Positions 26,437 through 36,546 of a stretch of 64,000 bases of DNA are shown one piece after another. The notes beneath the pieces are model-generated. The model ran no database searches, was not told the DNA's origin, and saw nothing but the letters and a program-made list of their open reading frames with translations. Each line of letters opens with the position of its first letter. Within the stretch, counting starts at the first letter, position 1. Source of the DNA: Methanoregulaceae archaeon UXB-2016 (lineage in GTDB: Archaea; Halobacteriota; Methanomicrobia; Methanomicrobiales; Methanospirillaceae); contig SISS01000008.1 in NCBI GenBank assembly GCA_004332335.1, positions 247,424 to 311,423 on the forward strand, given 5' to 3'. Made by a program: the position numbers and the translations under genes.

Positions 26437-26904
26437 ATGTTCGCCCCCCTCGACGACGGCTACCTCGTGCTCGAGGCCCCTCCCTCTTTTCTCGTGGTCG
26501 GGCGGGCGCTCCGGCGCCTCCCGCTCTGCATCGAGACCGTCGAGGGCGAGGTCGTGCAGGGGCTCGCCCCCGACGACCTGGTCGCCGCGTCGGCCCCGGG
26601 CGGCGGTCCCCTGATGCCGGCCCTGATGCTGATCGAGCTCGTGCGCCGGTACGGGCAGCCGCTCGTGGTCCTGCCGAAGGGTCATCCGGGCTCGCGCCGG
26701 CTCTCGGTCGTGGTCTCGGCCGGCCCCGCGATCCGGATCGTGTGCGGGATCCAGCGGGGGACCCATCCCGAGCAGGACGTGCTCTGCGGTGCCGACGCGT
26801 TCGCCGGGCTCCGGCTCAGCGGAGTCGCGGGCGGGGTCGAGCTCGAGGGTGTGCCAGCAGGTCTCGAGATCCGCACCCTGCCGGCCCTGCCCCTGGAACC
26901 CTGA
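26437..26904 (+). CDS. Hypothetical protein
   Basis: A 155-residue protein that I do not recognise. It is alternating alpha/beta, without membrane segments, Cys motifs or a P-loop. The codon use matches the neighbours (strong G/C at third positions), and it is not the shadow of another gene. It contains a central stretch ALMLIELVRRYGQPLVVLPKG. It lies between a zinc-ribbon gene and the ATP synthase promoter. Confidence 0.6.
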   Translation: MFAPLDDGYLVLEAPPSFLVVGRALRRLPLCIETVEGEVVQGLAPDDLVAASAPGGGPLMPALMLIELVRRYGQPLVVLPKGHPGSRRLSVVVSAGPAIRIVCGIQRGTHPEQDVLCGADAFAGLRLSGVAGGVELEGVPAGLEIRTLPALPLEP

Positions 26905-26941
26905 ACGGGCCGTCATACAGCCCGAACAAAGAATACAAACA

Positions 26942-26983
26942 ATTAATATGACGCTTTTCGCCATTTATACTGTGTAAGGAGGG
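26942..26983 (+). promoter_or_regulatory. Promoter and ribosome site of the ATP synthase operon
   Basis: ATTAATATG at 26942-26950 is a TATA element about 40 nt before the atpH ATG, in an AT-rich island of an otherwise GC-rich region. A second TATA-like ATTTATAC at 26963-26970 is too close to the start to allow a leader. AAGGAGGG (26976-26983), four nt before the ATG, is a very strong ribosome-binding site. Confidence 0.6.
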
Positions 26984-26987
26984 TTGG

Positions 26988-27317
26988 ATGAAGATAGAGG
27001 TGTTGCAGAGCATCAAGAAGACGGAGGACGAGTACAAGGCCGCGATCAGCCAGGCCGAGGCCGAAAGGAGAAAGAGCGTGCAGAACGCCGAGCTCGAGGC
27101 CGACAACCTGATCGCGAAGGCGACCATGAACGCCGAAGAGTATCGCAAGCGGAAGCTCGCAGAGGCCCACGCGGAGGCGGAACGCCGCCACGCCCAGATC
27201 ATCAAGGACGGCGAGGCCCGGGCGGCCGAGCTCCGCGAGCGGGGCCGGCAGAACCTGGACGGCGCGGTGGCGCTTCTTGTCTCCAGGCTCAGGGGAGCCC
27301 TCGATGCCGGTGCCTGA
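26988..27317 (+). CDS. atpH: A1Ao ATP synthase subunit H
   Basis: A 109-residue, highly charged alpha-helical coiled coil (for example SQAEAERRKSVQNAELEAD) that pairs with subunit E to form the peripheral stalk. It is the first gene of the operon, as in Methanosarcina (ahaH). The spacing to atpI is 15 nt. There is no enzymatic motif. Confidence 0.85.
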   Translation: MKIEVLQSIKKTEDEYKAAISQAEAERRKSVQNAELEADNLIAKATMNAEEYRKRKLAEAHAEAERRHAQIIKDGEARAAELRERGRQNLDGAVALLVSRLRGALDAGA

Positions 27318-27332
27318 GACGGGACGGTCCTG

Positions 27333-29303
27333 ATGCTTGCGCCACGGCAGATGAGCCGGCTCCTGATCGCGGGCACGAAGGAGCAGATGGGCGCGGTGAT
27401 CGCCGAGCTCTATCGTCACCGGCTCTTCCATATCGAGGACTTCGTCGGCCAGGAGGAGTATGCGGGCTTCAAGCTCGGCATGCCGCTTGCCGGCGCGACC
27501 GAAGCCTCGAACGATCTGATCACGATCCGGGCTGCGACGAACGCGTTCGGCGTTCAGACCGACGGCGCTCCGCACGGGCGCCCGGTCTCGGGCTCCGAGC
27601 TCCGGCGCCAGCTCCAGACCGAGCTGCCCGAGCTCGATGCCCAGGCCGACGAACTCGTGACTCGGCGGACGCGCCTCGAGACCCGGGCCAAGGACCTCGA
27701 GTCCCGGTCGGCCGAGCTCGAGCCGTTCGCGGCGCTGCCGATCGACCTCGACCTCTACCGGGGGTACGAGAGCATCGCGGTGCTTGCAGGCCATCTCCCG
27801 ACCGACGTCGCGATCACGGCCCAGCACGAGAAGGCCTTCTTCGGGGACAAGAAGGGCGGATTCATCGCCGTCTTCACTCCGATAGCCGATCGCGAAGCGG
27901 TCGAACGCCAACTCCTCGACGCCGGGTTCTCGGCCGTCCGGATCCCGGACGAGACCGGGCCCGCGGCCGATGCGATCGCCCGGTATCGGGCCGAGCAGGC
28001 CTCGAGCGAGAAGGAGGTCGAGGGGATCAACCGCCAGCTCGGGAACCTGAAGGAGATCCACGCCTCGTTCCTGCTTGCAGCGGACGAACTCCTGACCACG
28101 GACGTCGAGCGCGCCGAGGCGCCGCTCAGGTTCGCGGTCACGGACCTCGCCTTCGTGGCCGAGGGCTGGGCCCCGACTTCCGAGGTGCCCGAGATCACGG
28201 CCGCCCTTGAGCGCGTGACCCAGGGCCGGATCCATGTCGAGGAGCTCGCGATCGACTACGATCACGACGCGGTCCCGGTGGAGTACAACAACCCGTCGTT
28301 CTCGCACCCGACCGAGCTCTTGATGGACGTCTACTCGCGGCCGAACTACCGCGAGGTCGATCCGACGCTCCTCGTCTCGATCGTCTTCCCGGTGTTCTTC
28401 GGGATCATCCTCGGGGATGTCGGGTACGGCCTGATCCTGCTCGCGCTCTCGTTCCTGCTCCGCAAGTACCTCGCTGGCGAGGCCGGCAAACTGCTGCTCG
28501 ACAATCTCCGGAACGCATCGATCTCATCGACGATCTTCGGCCTGATCTACTCGGAGATCTTCGGCTTTGCCCTGCCCTGGAAGCCGCTCGTCTTCTCCCG
28601 TCACCTGAACATCGGCGGAGAGGCGCACGGTCACGGTCCGGATGCGGCCTCGATGCTGATCATCGCGATCTGGATCGGGATCCTGCACATCACGCTCGGC
28701 CGGCTCATCTCGGTGGTGAACCACTCGCGGATGGACCACGGCAGGCACCGGATCCAGGCCGTGATCGCCCAGCTGGGCTGGCTCGCCTTCATGTGGGGGC
28801 TGCTCATCGTGATCTGGTCCATGTTCCCGATCCCGTTCATGCCGAACCTCGGGGCCGTCGGAGGCCCGATCGTGCTCGGCCTGAACCTCGCGGGCGTCCT
28901 CGGCGCCGTCATGATCCTGCTCGGGGTCGTCGCGGTCGGCCAGGAAAATGCGCTCGAGCTCGTCGAGCTGCCCACGGTCGTGTCGCACGTGCTCAGCTAC
29001 GCACGTCTGGTCGCCGTAGGGCTATCGTCCGTCGCCATCGCGATGGTCGTGAACTACATCGCGCTCGGGATGTTCATCAACCCGGCGCTCGAAAACCTGA
29101 CCCCGGTCGGGATCGTCCTGATCCTCGTCGGGATTGTCGTGCTGCTGCTCGGCCACACGCTGAATACCGCGCTCGGTATTCTCGGCGGCGGGCTGCACTC
29201 GATCCGTCTTCACTATGTTGAGTTCTTCACCAAGTTCTACAAGGGTGGAGGAAAAAAGTACAACCCGTTTGGGATGAAGAGACTGTATACTACGGAGGAA
29301 TAA
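27333..29303 (+). CDS. atpI: A1Ao ATP synthase subunit I (subunit a homolog)
   Basis: A 656-residue protein. The N-terminal half is soluble, with long helical hairpins that bind the peripheral stalks. The C-terminal half has about eight membrane segments and forms the ion path against the rotor, beginning near PTLLVSIVFPVFFGIILGD. The conserved Arg needed for ion translocation should lie in the segment around VSHVLSYARLVAVGL. ATG 27333 is taken; ATG 27351 is a possible later start. Confidence 0.93.
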   Translation: MLAPRQMSRLLIAGTKEQMGAVIAELYRHRLFHIEDFVGQEEYAGFKLGMPLAGATEASNDLITIRAATNAFGVQTDGAPHGRPVSGSELRRQLQTELPELDAQADELVTRRTRLETRAKDLESRSAELEPFAALPIDLDLYRGYESIAVLAGHLPTDVAITAQHEKAFFGDKKGGFIAVFTPIADREAVERQLLDAGFSAVRIPDETGPAADAIARYRAEQASSEKEVEGINRQLGNLKEIHASFLLAADELLTTDVERAEAPLRFAVTDLAFVAEGWAPTSEVPEITAALERVTQGRIHVEELAIDYDHDAVPVEYNNPSFSHPTELLMDVYSRPNYREVDPTLLVSIVFPVFFGIILGDVGYGLILLALSFLLRKYLAGEAGKLLLDNLRNASISSTIFGLIYSEIFGFALPWKPLVFSRHLNIGGEAHGHGPDAASMLIIAIWIGILHITLGRLISVVNHSRMDHGRHRIQAVIAQLGWLAFMWGLLIVIWSMFPIPFMPNLGAVGGPIVLGLNLAGVLGAVMILLGVVAVGQENALELVELPTVVSHVLSYARLVAVGLSSVAIAMVVNYIALGMFINPALENLTPVGIVLILVGIVVLLLGHTLNTALGILGGGLHSIRLHYVEFFTKFYKGGGKKYNPFGMKRLYTTEE

Positions 29304-29307
29304 AGAA

Positions 29308-29571
29308 ATGGTTGACCCTGTATCCGCAAGCACTGTACTGACCCCTGAGATGATCACCGCCTCGCAGGCCGGCCTGAAGGCCGTCGGCGCCGGGCTCGCC
29401 GTCGGACTGACCGGCGTGGGCACCGGGCTCGCCGAGATGTGTATCGGTACGGCCGCCGTCGGTGCGACCGCCGAAAACCGCGACATGTTCGGTCTGGCCC
29501 TCATCTTCACTGTGATTCCTGAGACGATCGTCATCTTCGGTCTCGTTGTGGCGCTGCTGCTGCTGTTCTGA
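29308..29571 (+). CDS. atpK: A1Ao ATP synthase proteolipid subunit K (c-ring)
   Basis: An 87-residue hairpin of two membrane helices forming the rotor ring. The ion-binding Glu lies in helix 2 (TVIPETIVIFG). Helix 1 is Gly-rich (GAGLAVGLTGVGTGLAEM). It is a single-hairpin form, not the duplicated or triplicated form seen in some methanogens. It lies four nt after atpI. Confidence 0.93.
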   Translation: MVDPVSASTVLTPEMITASQAGLKAVGAGLAVGLTGVGTGLAEMCIGTAAVGATAENRDMFGLALIFTVIPETIVIFGLVVALLLLF

Positions 29572-29583
29572 TGGAGACTCATT

Positions 29584-30159
29584 ATGGGACTGGAAGCAGT
29601 CATCAGTGAGATCCAGCAGAAGGGGCGGCAGGAGGCCAACCGGATCCGGCGCGAGGGCGACCTCGAGGTCGAACGGGTGCTGCGCGACGCGCAGCAGCGC
29701 TCGGACGAGATCAAGCTCTCCGTCGAGACCGAGCTGACCCGGCAGGTCGAGCACGTGCTCGCCCAGGAGACCTCATCGGCGAACCTGGTCACGAAGCGTG
29801 CAACCCTGAATGCCGAGAAGGAACTCCTGGACCAGGTCTACGCCGCGGCCCTCGCGGCCCTCCGCAAGGAGCCGGTCGCGTTCCACGAGCGGGCGCTCCG
29901 GCGACTCCTCGCGACCGCGAAGGCCGAGATCGGCGGCGGGCACGTCCGGGTGAGCCGGATCGACCTGCCCCTGATCGAGGCGCTCGTCAAGGAGCCCGGG
30001 TTCGACGTCTTCACGGTCGGTGAGCTGGCCGAGATCGAGGGCGGGCTCCTGGCCGAATCGAACGACCGGGCCTTCCAGGTCGACCACTCGTACCGCACCT
30101 ATCTGAACCGCGTCTGGGAGTCCTCCTTGAAGGATGCCTCGGATCTCCTGTTCGGGTGA
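29584..30159 (+). CDS. atpE: A1Ao ATP synthase subunit E
   Basis: A 191-residue peripheral stalk subunit. The N-terminal half is a coiled coil (VISEIQQKGRQEANRIRREG), and the C-terminal half is the globular head that contacts the A3B3 ring. The start is ATG 29584, ten nt before which atpK ends. The position in the H-I-K-E-C-F-A-B-D order is canonical. Confidence 0.9.
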   Translation: MGLEAVISEIQQKGRQEANRIRREGDLEVERVLRDAQQRSDEIKLSVETELTRQVEHVLAQETSSANLVTKRATLNAEKELLDQVYAAALAALRKEPVAFHERALRRLLATAKAEIGGGHVRVSRIDLPLIEALVKEPGFDVFTVGELAEIEGGLLAESNDRAFQVDHSYRTYLNRVWESSLKDASDLLFG

Positions 30160-30171
30160 GGTGAGCCGGCC

Positions 30172-31227
30172 ATGGCAGAGGTAACGTCAGGACCGGCCCC
30201 GTATATCTACGTGAGCACGCGCCTCCGGGTCCGGAGGGCGAAGCTCCTGCGTGCGGAGGAGTATAACCGCATGCTGAACATGAGCCTGCCCGAGATCACT
30301 CGATACATCGAGGAGCTCGAGTACAAGACCGAGATCGACGAGCTTGCGCCGTCGTTCTCGGGCGTGGATCTGGTCGAGGTGGCGCTCAGCTGGAACCTCG
30401 CGAAGGAGTACCAGAACGTGCTCGCCCTGACTCCCGGCTCCATGGCCGGCTTCACGGCCGAGTACCTCCGACGCTGGGACATCGCGAACGTGCTGACCAT
30501 CCTGCGCGGCCGGCTCCAGGGCTTCAAGCCCGGCAAGATCAAGGAGGTCCTGATCCCGGCCGGAGCACTCGACCGAACGGTCCTCGACCGGATCGTGACC
30601 GAGGAGTCGCCCGAGCGGATCGCGGAGGGGCTGCGCGGCACGCACCTCTACCAGGTGGTCGAGCGGGAGCTCGGCCCCGCGGTCGAGTCCGGGTCCTTTG
30701 CCCGCTTTGAGAACGAGCTCTACAAGCAGTACTTCGCCGACCTGATCAGGGCGGCCCGGGCCGGGATCAAGGGCGGAAGCGAGTTCCTGCAGTATATCCA
30801 GCTCGAGATCGACATCACGAACATGCAGAACCTCTGGCGTCTTCGCGCAGGCGGAGCGATCGAGGAGGTTCGTGACTACCTGATCCCGGGGGGCCGCATA
30901 CCGGTCGACGAGCTCAACCGCCTCGCAACGGCCGAGACGGTCGACGAGATCGTCGATTCGCTCAAGAAGCGGACGAACATCTCGGCCCTCCAGGACGCGA
31001 TCGAGGAGCTGCGCTGCGGTTGTTCGGTCCGGCAGATCGAGAACCGGCTGACCCGGTTCAAGCTCGAACAGATGGATCGGATGAGCCGGCGGTATCCGTT
31101 CTCGATCTCGCCCGTGCTCGTCTACCTCGAGCGGAAACGCTACGAGGTCTACAACCTCCGGGCCATCGCCCGGGGCAAGGCCGCGAACCTCGCGCCGGAG
31201 CGCATTCAGGAGTACCTGGTGATCTAG
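30172..31227 (+). CDS. atpC: A1Ao ATP synthase subunit C
   Basis: A 351-residue helical subunit (d-subunit homolog) that couples the central stalk to the membrane rotor. It is rich in Leu, Glu and Arg helices without catalytic motifs (for example YLRRWDIANVLTILRGRL). Its stop codon is directly followed by the atpF ATG. Confidence 0.9.
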   Translation: MAEVTSGPAPYIYVSTRLRVRRAKLLRAEEYNRMLNMSLPEITRYIEELEYKTEIDELAPSFSGVDLVEVALSWNLAKEYQNVLALTPGSMAGFTAEYLRRWDIANVLTILRGRLQGFKPGKIKEVLIPAGALDRTVLDRIVTEESPERIAEGLRGTHLYQVVERELGPAVESGSFARFENELYKQYFADLIRAARAGIKGGSEFLQYIQLEIDITNMQNLWRLRAGGAIEEVRDYLIPGGRIPVDELNRLATAETVDEIVDSLKKRTNISALQDAIEELRCGCSVRQIENRLTRFKLEQMDRMSRRYPFSISPVLVYLERKRYEVYNLRAIARGKAANLAPERIQEYLVI

Positions 31228-31530
31228 ATGGAGATCGCAGTCATCGGCACGAGTGAGTTCATCCTCGGATTCCGGCTTGCCGGGATCCACAAGACCTTTG
31301 CGGTCGACGACGAACCGCGCCTTGTAGAGGCGGTCCACCAGGCGATCGCCGACCCCGAGGTCGGCATCCTCGTCCTCTCCTCCAAAGATATGGAGCGCGT
31401 CCCACGGCGTCTCCGCGTCCAGCTCGAGGAGTCGGTCCGCCCGACCGTGATCGCGATCGGCGGCGACGAGGGAGGCCTGTCCCTCAGAGAGAAGATAAAG
31501 CGTTCAGTGGGTGTTGATCTGTGGAAATGA
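31228..31530 (+). CDS. atpF: A1Ao ATP synthase subunit F
   Basis: A 100-residue central-stalk protein with a Rossmann-like fold. The N-terminal [19 protein letters not shown] is the family hallmark. It begins on the base after the atpC stop and overlaps atpA in an ATGA. Confidence 0.92.
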   Translation: MEIAVIGTSEFILGFRLAGIHKTFAVDDEPRLVEAVHQAIADPEVGILVLSSKDMERVPRRLRVQLEESVRPTVIAIGGDEGGLSLREKIKRSVGVDLWK

Positions 31531-33281
31531 ACGAAGGACAGAACGGAACGGGCGGCAAGCTCAAACGCATTGCCGGGCCGGTCGTCACGGCCGTCGGGCT
31601 CGATGCCCACATGTACGACGTCGTGAAGGTCGGCACTGAAGAGCTGATGGGGGAGGTGATCAAGGTCGACGGCGAGGCGATCATCATCCAGGTCTACGAG
31701 GACACGACGGGTCTCCGGCCCGGCGAGCCGGTCTCGAACACGGGACTCTCGCTCGCGGTCGATCTCGGCCCCGGCCTCCTGACCTCGATCTACGACGGGA
31801 TCCAGCGCCCGCTCGAGGTGCTCGTCGATAAGATGGGCTCGTTCATCGAGCGTGGGGTTTCGGCCCCCGGCATCTCCCGGGACAAGAAGTGGGAGTTCAA
31901 GCCCCTGGCGAAGGCCGGCGACGAGGTCGTCCCCGGCTCGATCATCGGCGAGGTCCAGGAGACGAACATCGTCCACCGGATTATGGTCCCCCCGAACGCG
32001 AAGGGCGGGACGATCCGCGCGATCCAGGGCGGCAGCTACACGGTCGAGGAGACGATAGCGACCCTCGAGGATGGGACCGAGCTCAAGATGATGCACAGGT
32101 GGCCCGTCCGGGTACCGCGGCCCGTCCGCGAGAAGAAGAACCCGACGATCCCGCTCATTACGGGTCAGCGGATCCTCGACGGCCTCTTCCCGATCGCGAA
32201 GGGCGGTACGGCCGCCATCCCCGGGCCGTTCGGCTCGGGCAAGACGGTCACGCAGCAGCAGCTCGCGAAGTGGTCCGACGCCGAGATCGTGGTCTACATC
32301 GGCTGCGGCGAACGCGGCAACGAGATGACCGAGGTGCTGACCGAGTTCCCCGAGCTTCAGGACCCGAAGTCGGGCAAGCCGCTCATGGAGCGGACGATCC
32401 TGATCGCGAACACCTCGAACATGCCGGTCGCGGCGCGCGAGGCCTCGGTCTACACCGGGATCACGATCGCCGAGTACTTCCGCGACATGGGCTACGACGT
32501 CTCGCTGATGGCCGACTCGACCTCGCGCTGGGCCGAGGCCATGCGCGAGATCTCGAGCCGGCTCGAGGAGATGCCCGGTGAAGAGGGGTATCCTGCGTAT
32601 CTTGCGGCCCGGCTCGCCGAGTTCTACGAGCGCTCAGGCCTCGTGACCACGCTCAACGGCGACTCGGGCTCGGTCTCGGTCATCGGCGCGGTCTCGCCGC
32701 CCGGTGGCGACTTCTCCGAACCGGTCACGCAGAACACGCTCCGTATCGTCAAGGTCTTCTGGGCCCTCGACGCGAAGCTCTCGCAGCGCCGGCACTTCCC
32801 GTCGATCAACTGGCTCAACTCCTACTCGCTCTATCTCGACACGCTCGGCCCCTGGTACGACCGCGAGGTCTCGCCCGAGTGGAACATCCTCCGGGCATGG
32901 GCCATGGAGGTCCTGCAGAAGGAGGCCGAGCTCCAGGAGATCGTCCAGCTCGTCGGCTCGGACGCGCTCCCCGAGACCGAGCAGATCACGATCGAGGTGG
33001 CCCGGCTGATCCGCGAGGTCTTCCTCCAGCAGAACGCCTACGATCCCGTGGACACGTTCTGCTCGATGGGCAAGCAGTACGACATGATGAAGGCGATCCG
33101 GAGCTACGCGGACCAGGCCTACGCGGCCCAGGTGGCCGGTGTGCCGCCCACGCAGATCATCACGATCAAGGCCAAGAACGACCTGCCTCAGATCAAGTTC
33201 ACAAAGGACTACGAGCCCATGCTCGACGGGATCATGAAGGCGATGGAGACCGAATTCACCCAGCTGAGGTCGAGCGCATGA
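31527..33281 (+). CDS. atpA: A1Ao ATP synthase catalytic subunit A
   Basis: A 584-residue catalytic subunit. The P-loop is [13 protein letters not shown], with the A-subunit insertion (non-homologous region) before it, and the catalytic Glu lies in [12 protein letters not shown]. The C-terminal helical domain is intact. ATG 31527 lies in the ATGA overlap with atpF; GTG 31521 in frame is less likely. It makes ATP from ADP and phosphate using the ion gradient built by methanogenesis. Confidence 0.97.
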   Translation: MNEGQNGTGGKLKRIAGPVVTAVGLDAHMYDVVKVGTEELMGEVIKVDGEAIIIQVYEDTTGLRPGEPVSNTGLSLAVDLGPGLLTSIYDGIQRPLEVLVDKMGSFIERGVSAPGISRDKKWEFKPLAKAGDEVVPGSIIGEVQETNIVHRIMVPPNAKGGTIRAIQGGSYTVEETIATLEDGTELKMMHRWPVRVPRPVREKKNPTIPLITGQRILDGLFPIAKGGTAAIPGPFGSGKTVTQQQLAKWSDAEIVVYIGCGERGNEMTEVLTEFPELQDPKSGKPLMERTILIANTSNMPVAAREASVYTGITIAEYFRDMGYDVSLMADSTSRWAEAMREISSRLEEMPGEEGYPAYLAARLAEFYERSGLVTTLNGDSGSVSVIGAVSPPGGDFSEPVTQNTLRIVKVFWALDAKLSQRRHFPSINWLNSYSLYLDTLGPWYDREVSPEWNILRAWAMEVLQKEAELQEIVQLVGSDALPETEQITIEVARLIREVFLQQNAYDPVDTFCSMGKQYDMMKAIRSYADQAYAAQVAGVPPTQIITIKAKNDLPQIKFTKDYEPMLDGIMKAMETEFTQLRSSA

Positions 33282-34657
33282 AGGAATATCGGACCATCAG
33301 TAAGATTGCCGGCCCCCTGCTCTTCGTCCAGAAGACGGAGCCGATCGGGTACGGCGAACTCGTGAACATCACGCTCTCGGACGGCTCGACCAAGCGCGGC
33401 CAGGTGCTCGACACCTCGGACGAGCTCGTGGTCGTGCAGGTCTTCGAGTCGACGGCCGGGCTCGGCCGGGACTCGGGGGTCCGGTTCACGGGCGAGGCGA
33501 TCAAGATGCCGGTCGGCCATGAGATGCTCGGCCGGATCCTCTCGGGCGGCGGCAAGCCGATCGACGGAGGCCCCGAGATCGTGCCCGAGAAGCGGATCGA
33601 CATCACGGGCGCCGCGATCAATCCGTACGCCCGGGGCATGCCGGCCGACTTCATCCAGACCGGGATCTCGACCATCGACGGGACGAACACGCTCGTGCGT
33701 GGTCAGAAGCTCCCGATCTTCAGCGCTGCGGGCCTGCCCCACAACAACGTCGCGCTCCAGATCGCCCGCCAGGCCAAGGTGCCGGGCTCGGTCGAGGAGT
33801 TCGCCGTGGTCTTCGCAGGCATGGGGATCACGAAGGAGGAGGCGAACGCGTTCATGCAGGACTTCGAGCGCACGGGTGCTCTCGAGCGCGCCGTCGTCTT
33901 CCTGAACCTCGCCGACGACCCGGCCGTGGAGCGGATCATCACCCCGCGCCTGGCCCTGACGACGGCCGAGTACCTCGCGTTCGAGCTCGGGATGCACGTG
34001 CTCGTCATCCTGACGGACATGACCAACTACTGCGAGGCCCTCCGCCAGATCGGCGCGGCCCGTGAAGAGGTGCCGGGTCGGCGTGGCTACCCCGGGTACA
34101 TGTACACGGACCTCGCCTCGATCTACGAGCGGGCCGGGATGATCAAGGGCCGCAAGGGCTCGGTGACGCAGATCCCGATCCTGACCATGCCCGGCGACGA
34201 TATCACGCACCCGATCCCGGACCTCACGGGCTACATCACCGAGGGTCAGATCGTGGTCTCGCGTGAACTCCACCGCAAGGGGATCTATCCGCCGATCAAC
34301 GTGCTGCCCTCGCTCTCGCGACTCATGAACCTCGGAATCGGGGTGGGCAAGACCCGCGAGGATCACAAAAAGGTCTCGGACCAGATGTACGCGGCCTACG
34401 CCGAGGGCAACGACCTTCGCGGCCTCGTCGCGATCGTCGGCAAGGACGCGCTCTCCGAGCGCGACCGTATGTTCCTCGAGTTCGCCGACCTCTTCGAACA
34501 GCGTTTCGTCCGGCAGGGGATCGACGAGGACCGCACGATCGGCGAGGGCACGCTCGACCTCGGCTGGGACCTTCTCGCGACCATCCCGGTCGAGCAGCTC
34601 AGCCGTATCGACCGCGAGCTGATCGAGAAGTACCACCCGAAGTTCCGGGCGAAGTGA
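33278..34657 (+). CDS. atpB: A1Ao ATP synthase regulatory subunit B
   Basis: A 459-residue non-catalytic subunit that alternates with A in the hexamer. The P-loop is replaced by [15 protein letters not shown], as is normal for B subunits. The start ATG 33278 overlaps the atpA stop in an ATGA. The upstream open frame is a shadow of atpA. Confidence 0.97.
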   Translation: MKEYRTISKIAGPLLFVQKTEPIGYGELVNITLSDGSTKRGQVLDTSDELVVVQVFESTAGLGRDSGVRFTGEAIKMPVGHEMLGRILSGGGKPIDGGPEIVPEKRIDITGAAINPYARGMPADFIQTGISTIDGTNTLVRGQKLPIFSAAGLPHNNVALQIARQAKVPGSVEEFAVVFAGMGITKEEANAFMQDFERTGALERAVVFLNLADDPAVERIITPRLALTTAEYLAFELGMHVLVILTDMTNYCEALRQIGAAREEVPGRRGYPGYMYTDLASIYERAGMIKGRKGSVTQIPILTMPGDDITHPIPDLTGYITEGQIVVSRELHRKGIYPPINVLPSLSRLMNLGIGVGKTREDHKKVSDQMYAAYAEGNDLRGLVAIVGKDALSERDRMFLEFADLFEQRFVRQGIDEDRTIGEGTLDLGWDLLATIPVEQLSRIDRELIEKYHPKFRAK

Positions 34658-34664
34658 GGGTTCC

Positions 34665-35297
34665 ATGGCACTCCGCGACATCAAGCCCACCCGGTCCGAG
34701 CTGATCGATCTCAAGAGGCGGATCAAGCTCTCGGAGCGGGGGTACAAGATCCTGAAGATGAAACGGGACGGGCTGATCCTGGAGTTCTTCAAGGTGCTCT
34801 CCCAGGCCAAGGACTCGCGCGGCGCGCTCCTCGCGGCCTACGCCCGGGCCGAGGAGATGATGGCCGTGGCGAACACGGTCGAGGGTGCGATCGGCGTCAA
34901 GTCGGCCGCGTTCTCGGTCAAAGAGGTTCCGCAGATCACGGTCAAGCAGAAGAACATCATGGGCGTCGTGGTCCCCGATATCAAGGGCTCGTCCGTGACC
35001 AAGCCGCTCGTCGACCGGGGGTACGGGGTGCTCGGCACCTCGTCCACGATCGACGAGACGGCGGCCGCGTTCGAGGATCTGGTCGAGCAGATCATCCACT
35101 CGGCCGAGATCGAGACCACGATGAAGCGCCTGCTCGAGGAGATCGAGAAGACGAAGCGGCGCGTGAACGCGCTCGAGTTCAAGGTGATCCCCGAGCAGAT
35201 CGAGGCCCGGGACTTCATCAAGATGCGCCTCGACGAGATGGAGCGCGAGGAGCTCTTCCGGTTAAAGAAGATCAAGGCCCGCTCCGTCGGGGCGTGA
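34665..35297 (+). CDS. atpD: A1Ao ATP synthase subunit D
   Basis: A 210-residue central shaft subunit, a long antiparallel coiled coil that turns inside the A3B3 ring. It shows the family start ALRDIKPTRSELIDLKRRIK and a C-terminal helix rich in Glu and Lys (AREDFIKMRLDE-like). It is the last ATP synthase gene; no subunit G is present after it, and pgk starts four nt later. Confidence 0.92.
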   Translation: MALRDIKPTRSELIDLKRRIKLSERGYKILKMKRDGLILEFFKVLSQAKDSRGALLAAYARAEEMMAVANTVEGAIGVKSAAFSVKEVPQITVKQKNIMGVVVPDIKGSSVTKPLVDRGYGVLGTSSTIDETAAAFEDLVEQIIHSAEIETTMKRLLEEIEKTKRRVNALEFKVIPEQIEARDFIKMRLDEMEREELFRLKKIKARSVGA

Positions 35298-35301
35298 GAG
35301 G

Positions 35302-36516
35302 ATGGAGATCGGCACGATCGCGAGCCTGCCCTGCGAGGACCGGACGGTCCTCCTCAGGCTCGACCTGAACTCCCCGATCGACCCGTCTTCGGGCGCGATC
35401 CTGGACGACAAGCGATTTCGCGAGCACCTGCCCACCATCAGGGCGCTGGCGAAAGCGAAGGTCGTGATCCTGACCCACCAGTCGCGTCCGGGCAAGAAGG
35501 ACTACACGACGCTTGCCGCGCACGCCGAGAAGCTCGGCGCCATGCTCGGCCGGCCGGTCGGGTACGTCGACGACGTCTTCGGCGCTTGCGCCCGTGAGGC
35601 CGTGGCAGGGATGACGAGCGGCGACGTGCTGATGCTCGAGAATGTCCGGTTCATGGCGGAGGAGAACCTCTCCATGAAGCCCGAGGATGCGGCCAAGACC
35701 CATCTCGTCAGGCGGCTCGCGGCCCTCGGCGACTTCTTTGTGAACGACGCGTTCGGCACGGCCCACCGGTCGCAGCCGACGGTCGTCGGCCTGCCGATGG
35801 TGATGCGTTCGGCCGCGGGGCTCCTGATGGAGCGTGAGGTCCAGCAGCTCTCACGGGTCTTCCAGGGGGCGCCGCGTCCGGTCGTGGTCGTGCTCGGCGG
35901 CACCAAGGTCGACGACTCGATCGACGTGGCCCGGCACGTGCTCGCGAACGGCGTGGCCGACACGGTCATGGCGATCGGCGTGGTCGCGAACGTCTTCTAT
36001 CTGGCCAAGGGGATCCCGATCGGTGGGCCCTCGACGGGCCTTGTCGAGCAGCTCAAGTACATGCCGCTCGTCGCGGTCGCCCGCGAGCTCCTCGCCGCCT
36101 ACGGCGACCGGATCGTGCTGCCGGAGCAGGTCGCGGTCCGCGAGGACGGCAAGCGCGCCGAGTATCCGCTCGACCGGATCCCGCAGGACGCCCCGATCAT
36201 GGACACCGGGATCGGCGCTGTGGCCGAGCTCGCCCGCGTCCTCTCGACGGCCGGCACGGTCGTCTTCAACGGCCCGGCCGGGGTCTTCGAGGACCCGCTC
36301 TTCGCGGTCGGGACCCACGAGCTCCTGAAGGCGGCCGCGGAGGCCGACTTCTCGGTGATCGGCGGCGGCCACACGGCGGCCGTCGTCGAGAAACTCGGGA
36401 TCGACTCCCGGTTCACCCACATCTCGACCGGCGGCGGGGCCTGCATCGAGTTTCTGACCGGCAAGACCCTGCCGGCCGTCGACGCGCTCGAGCGTTCGCG
36501 GCAGGCCTTCGGGTAA
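35302..36516 (+). CDS. pgk: Phosphoglycerate kinase
   Basis: A 404-residue Pgk, which interconverts 1,3-bisphosphoglycerate and 3-phosphoglycerate with ADP/ATP and works in gluconeogenesis in methanogens. Motifs: LLRLDLNSPID near the N-terminus, THQSRPGKKDYTTL, LMLENVRFMAEE, VNDAFGTAHRSQPT, and the C-terminal nucleotide-binding GGGHTAAVVEKLG. It follows atpD with a four-nt gap and no promoter, and is ended by a poly-T tract. Shared transcription with the ATP synthase is likely. Confidence 0.96.
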   Translation: MEIGTIASLPCEDRTVLLRLDLNSPIDPSSGAILDDKRFREHLPTIRALAKAKVVILTHQSRPGKKDYTTLAAHAEKLGAMLGRPVGYVDDVFGACAREAVAGMTSGDVLMLENVRFMAEENLSMKPEDAAKTHLVRRLAALGDFFVNDAFGTAHRSQPTVVGLPMVMRSAAGLLMEREVQQLSRVFQGAPRPVVVVLGGTKVDDSIDVARHVLANGVADTVMAIGVVANVFYLAKGIPIGGPSTGLVEQLKYMPLVAVARELLAAYGDRIVLPEQVAVREDGKRAEYPLDRIPQDAPIMDTGIGAVAELARVLSTAGTVVFNGPAGVFEDPLFAVGTHELLKAAAEADFSVIGGGHTAAVVEKLGIDSRFTHISTGGGACIEFLTGKTLPAVDALERSRQAFG

Positions 36517-36517
36517 C

Positions 36518-36524
36518 TTTTTTT
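36518..36524 (+). terminator. Poly-T terminator after pgk
   Basis: Seven T directly after the pgk stop codon (TAACTTTTTTTCTATTT), ending the ATP synthase-pgk transcript. Confidence 0.65.
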
Positions 36525-36546
36525 CTATTTATCGCTGAAGCCACAC

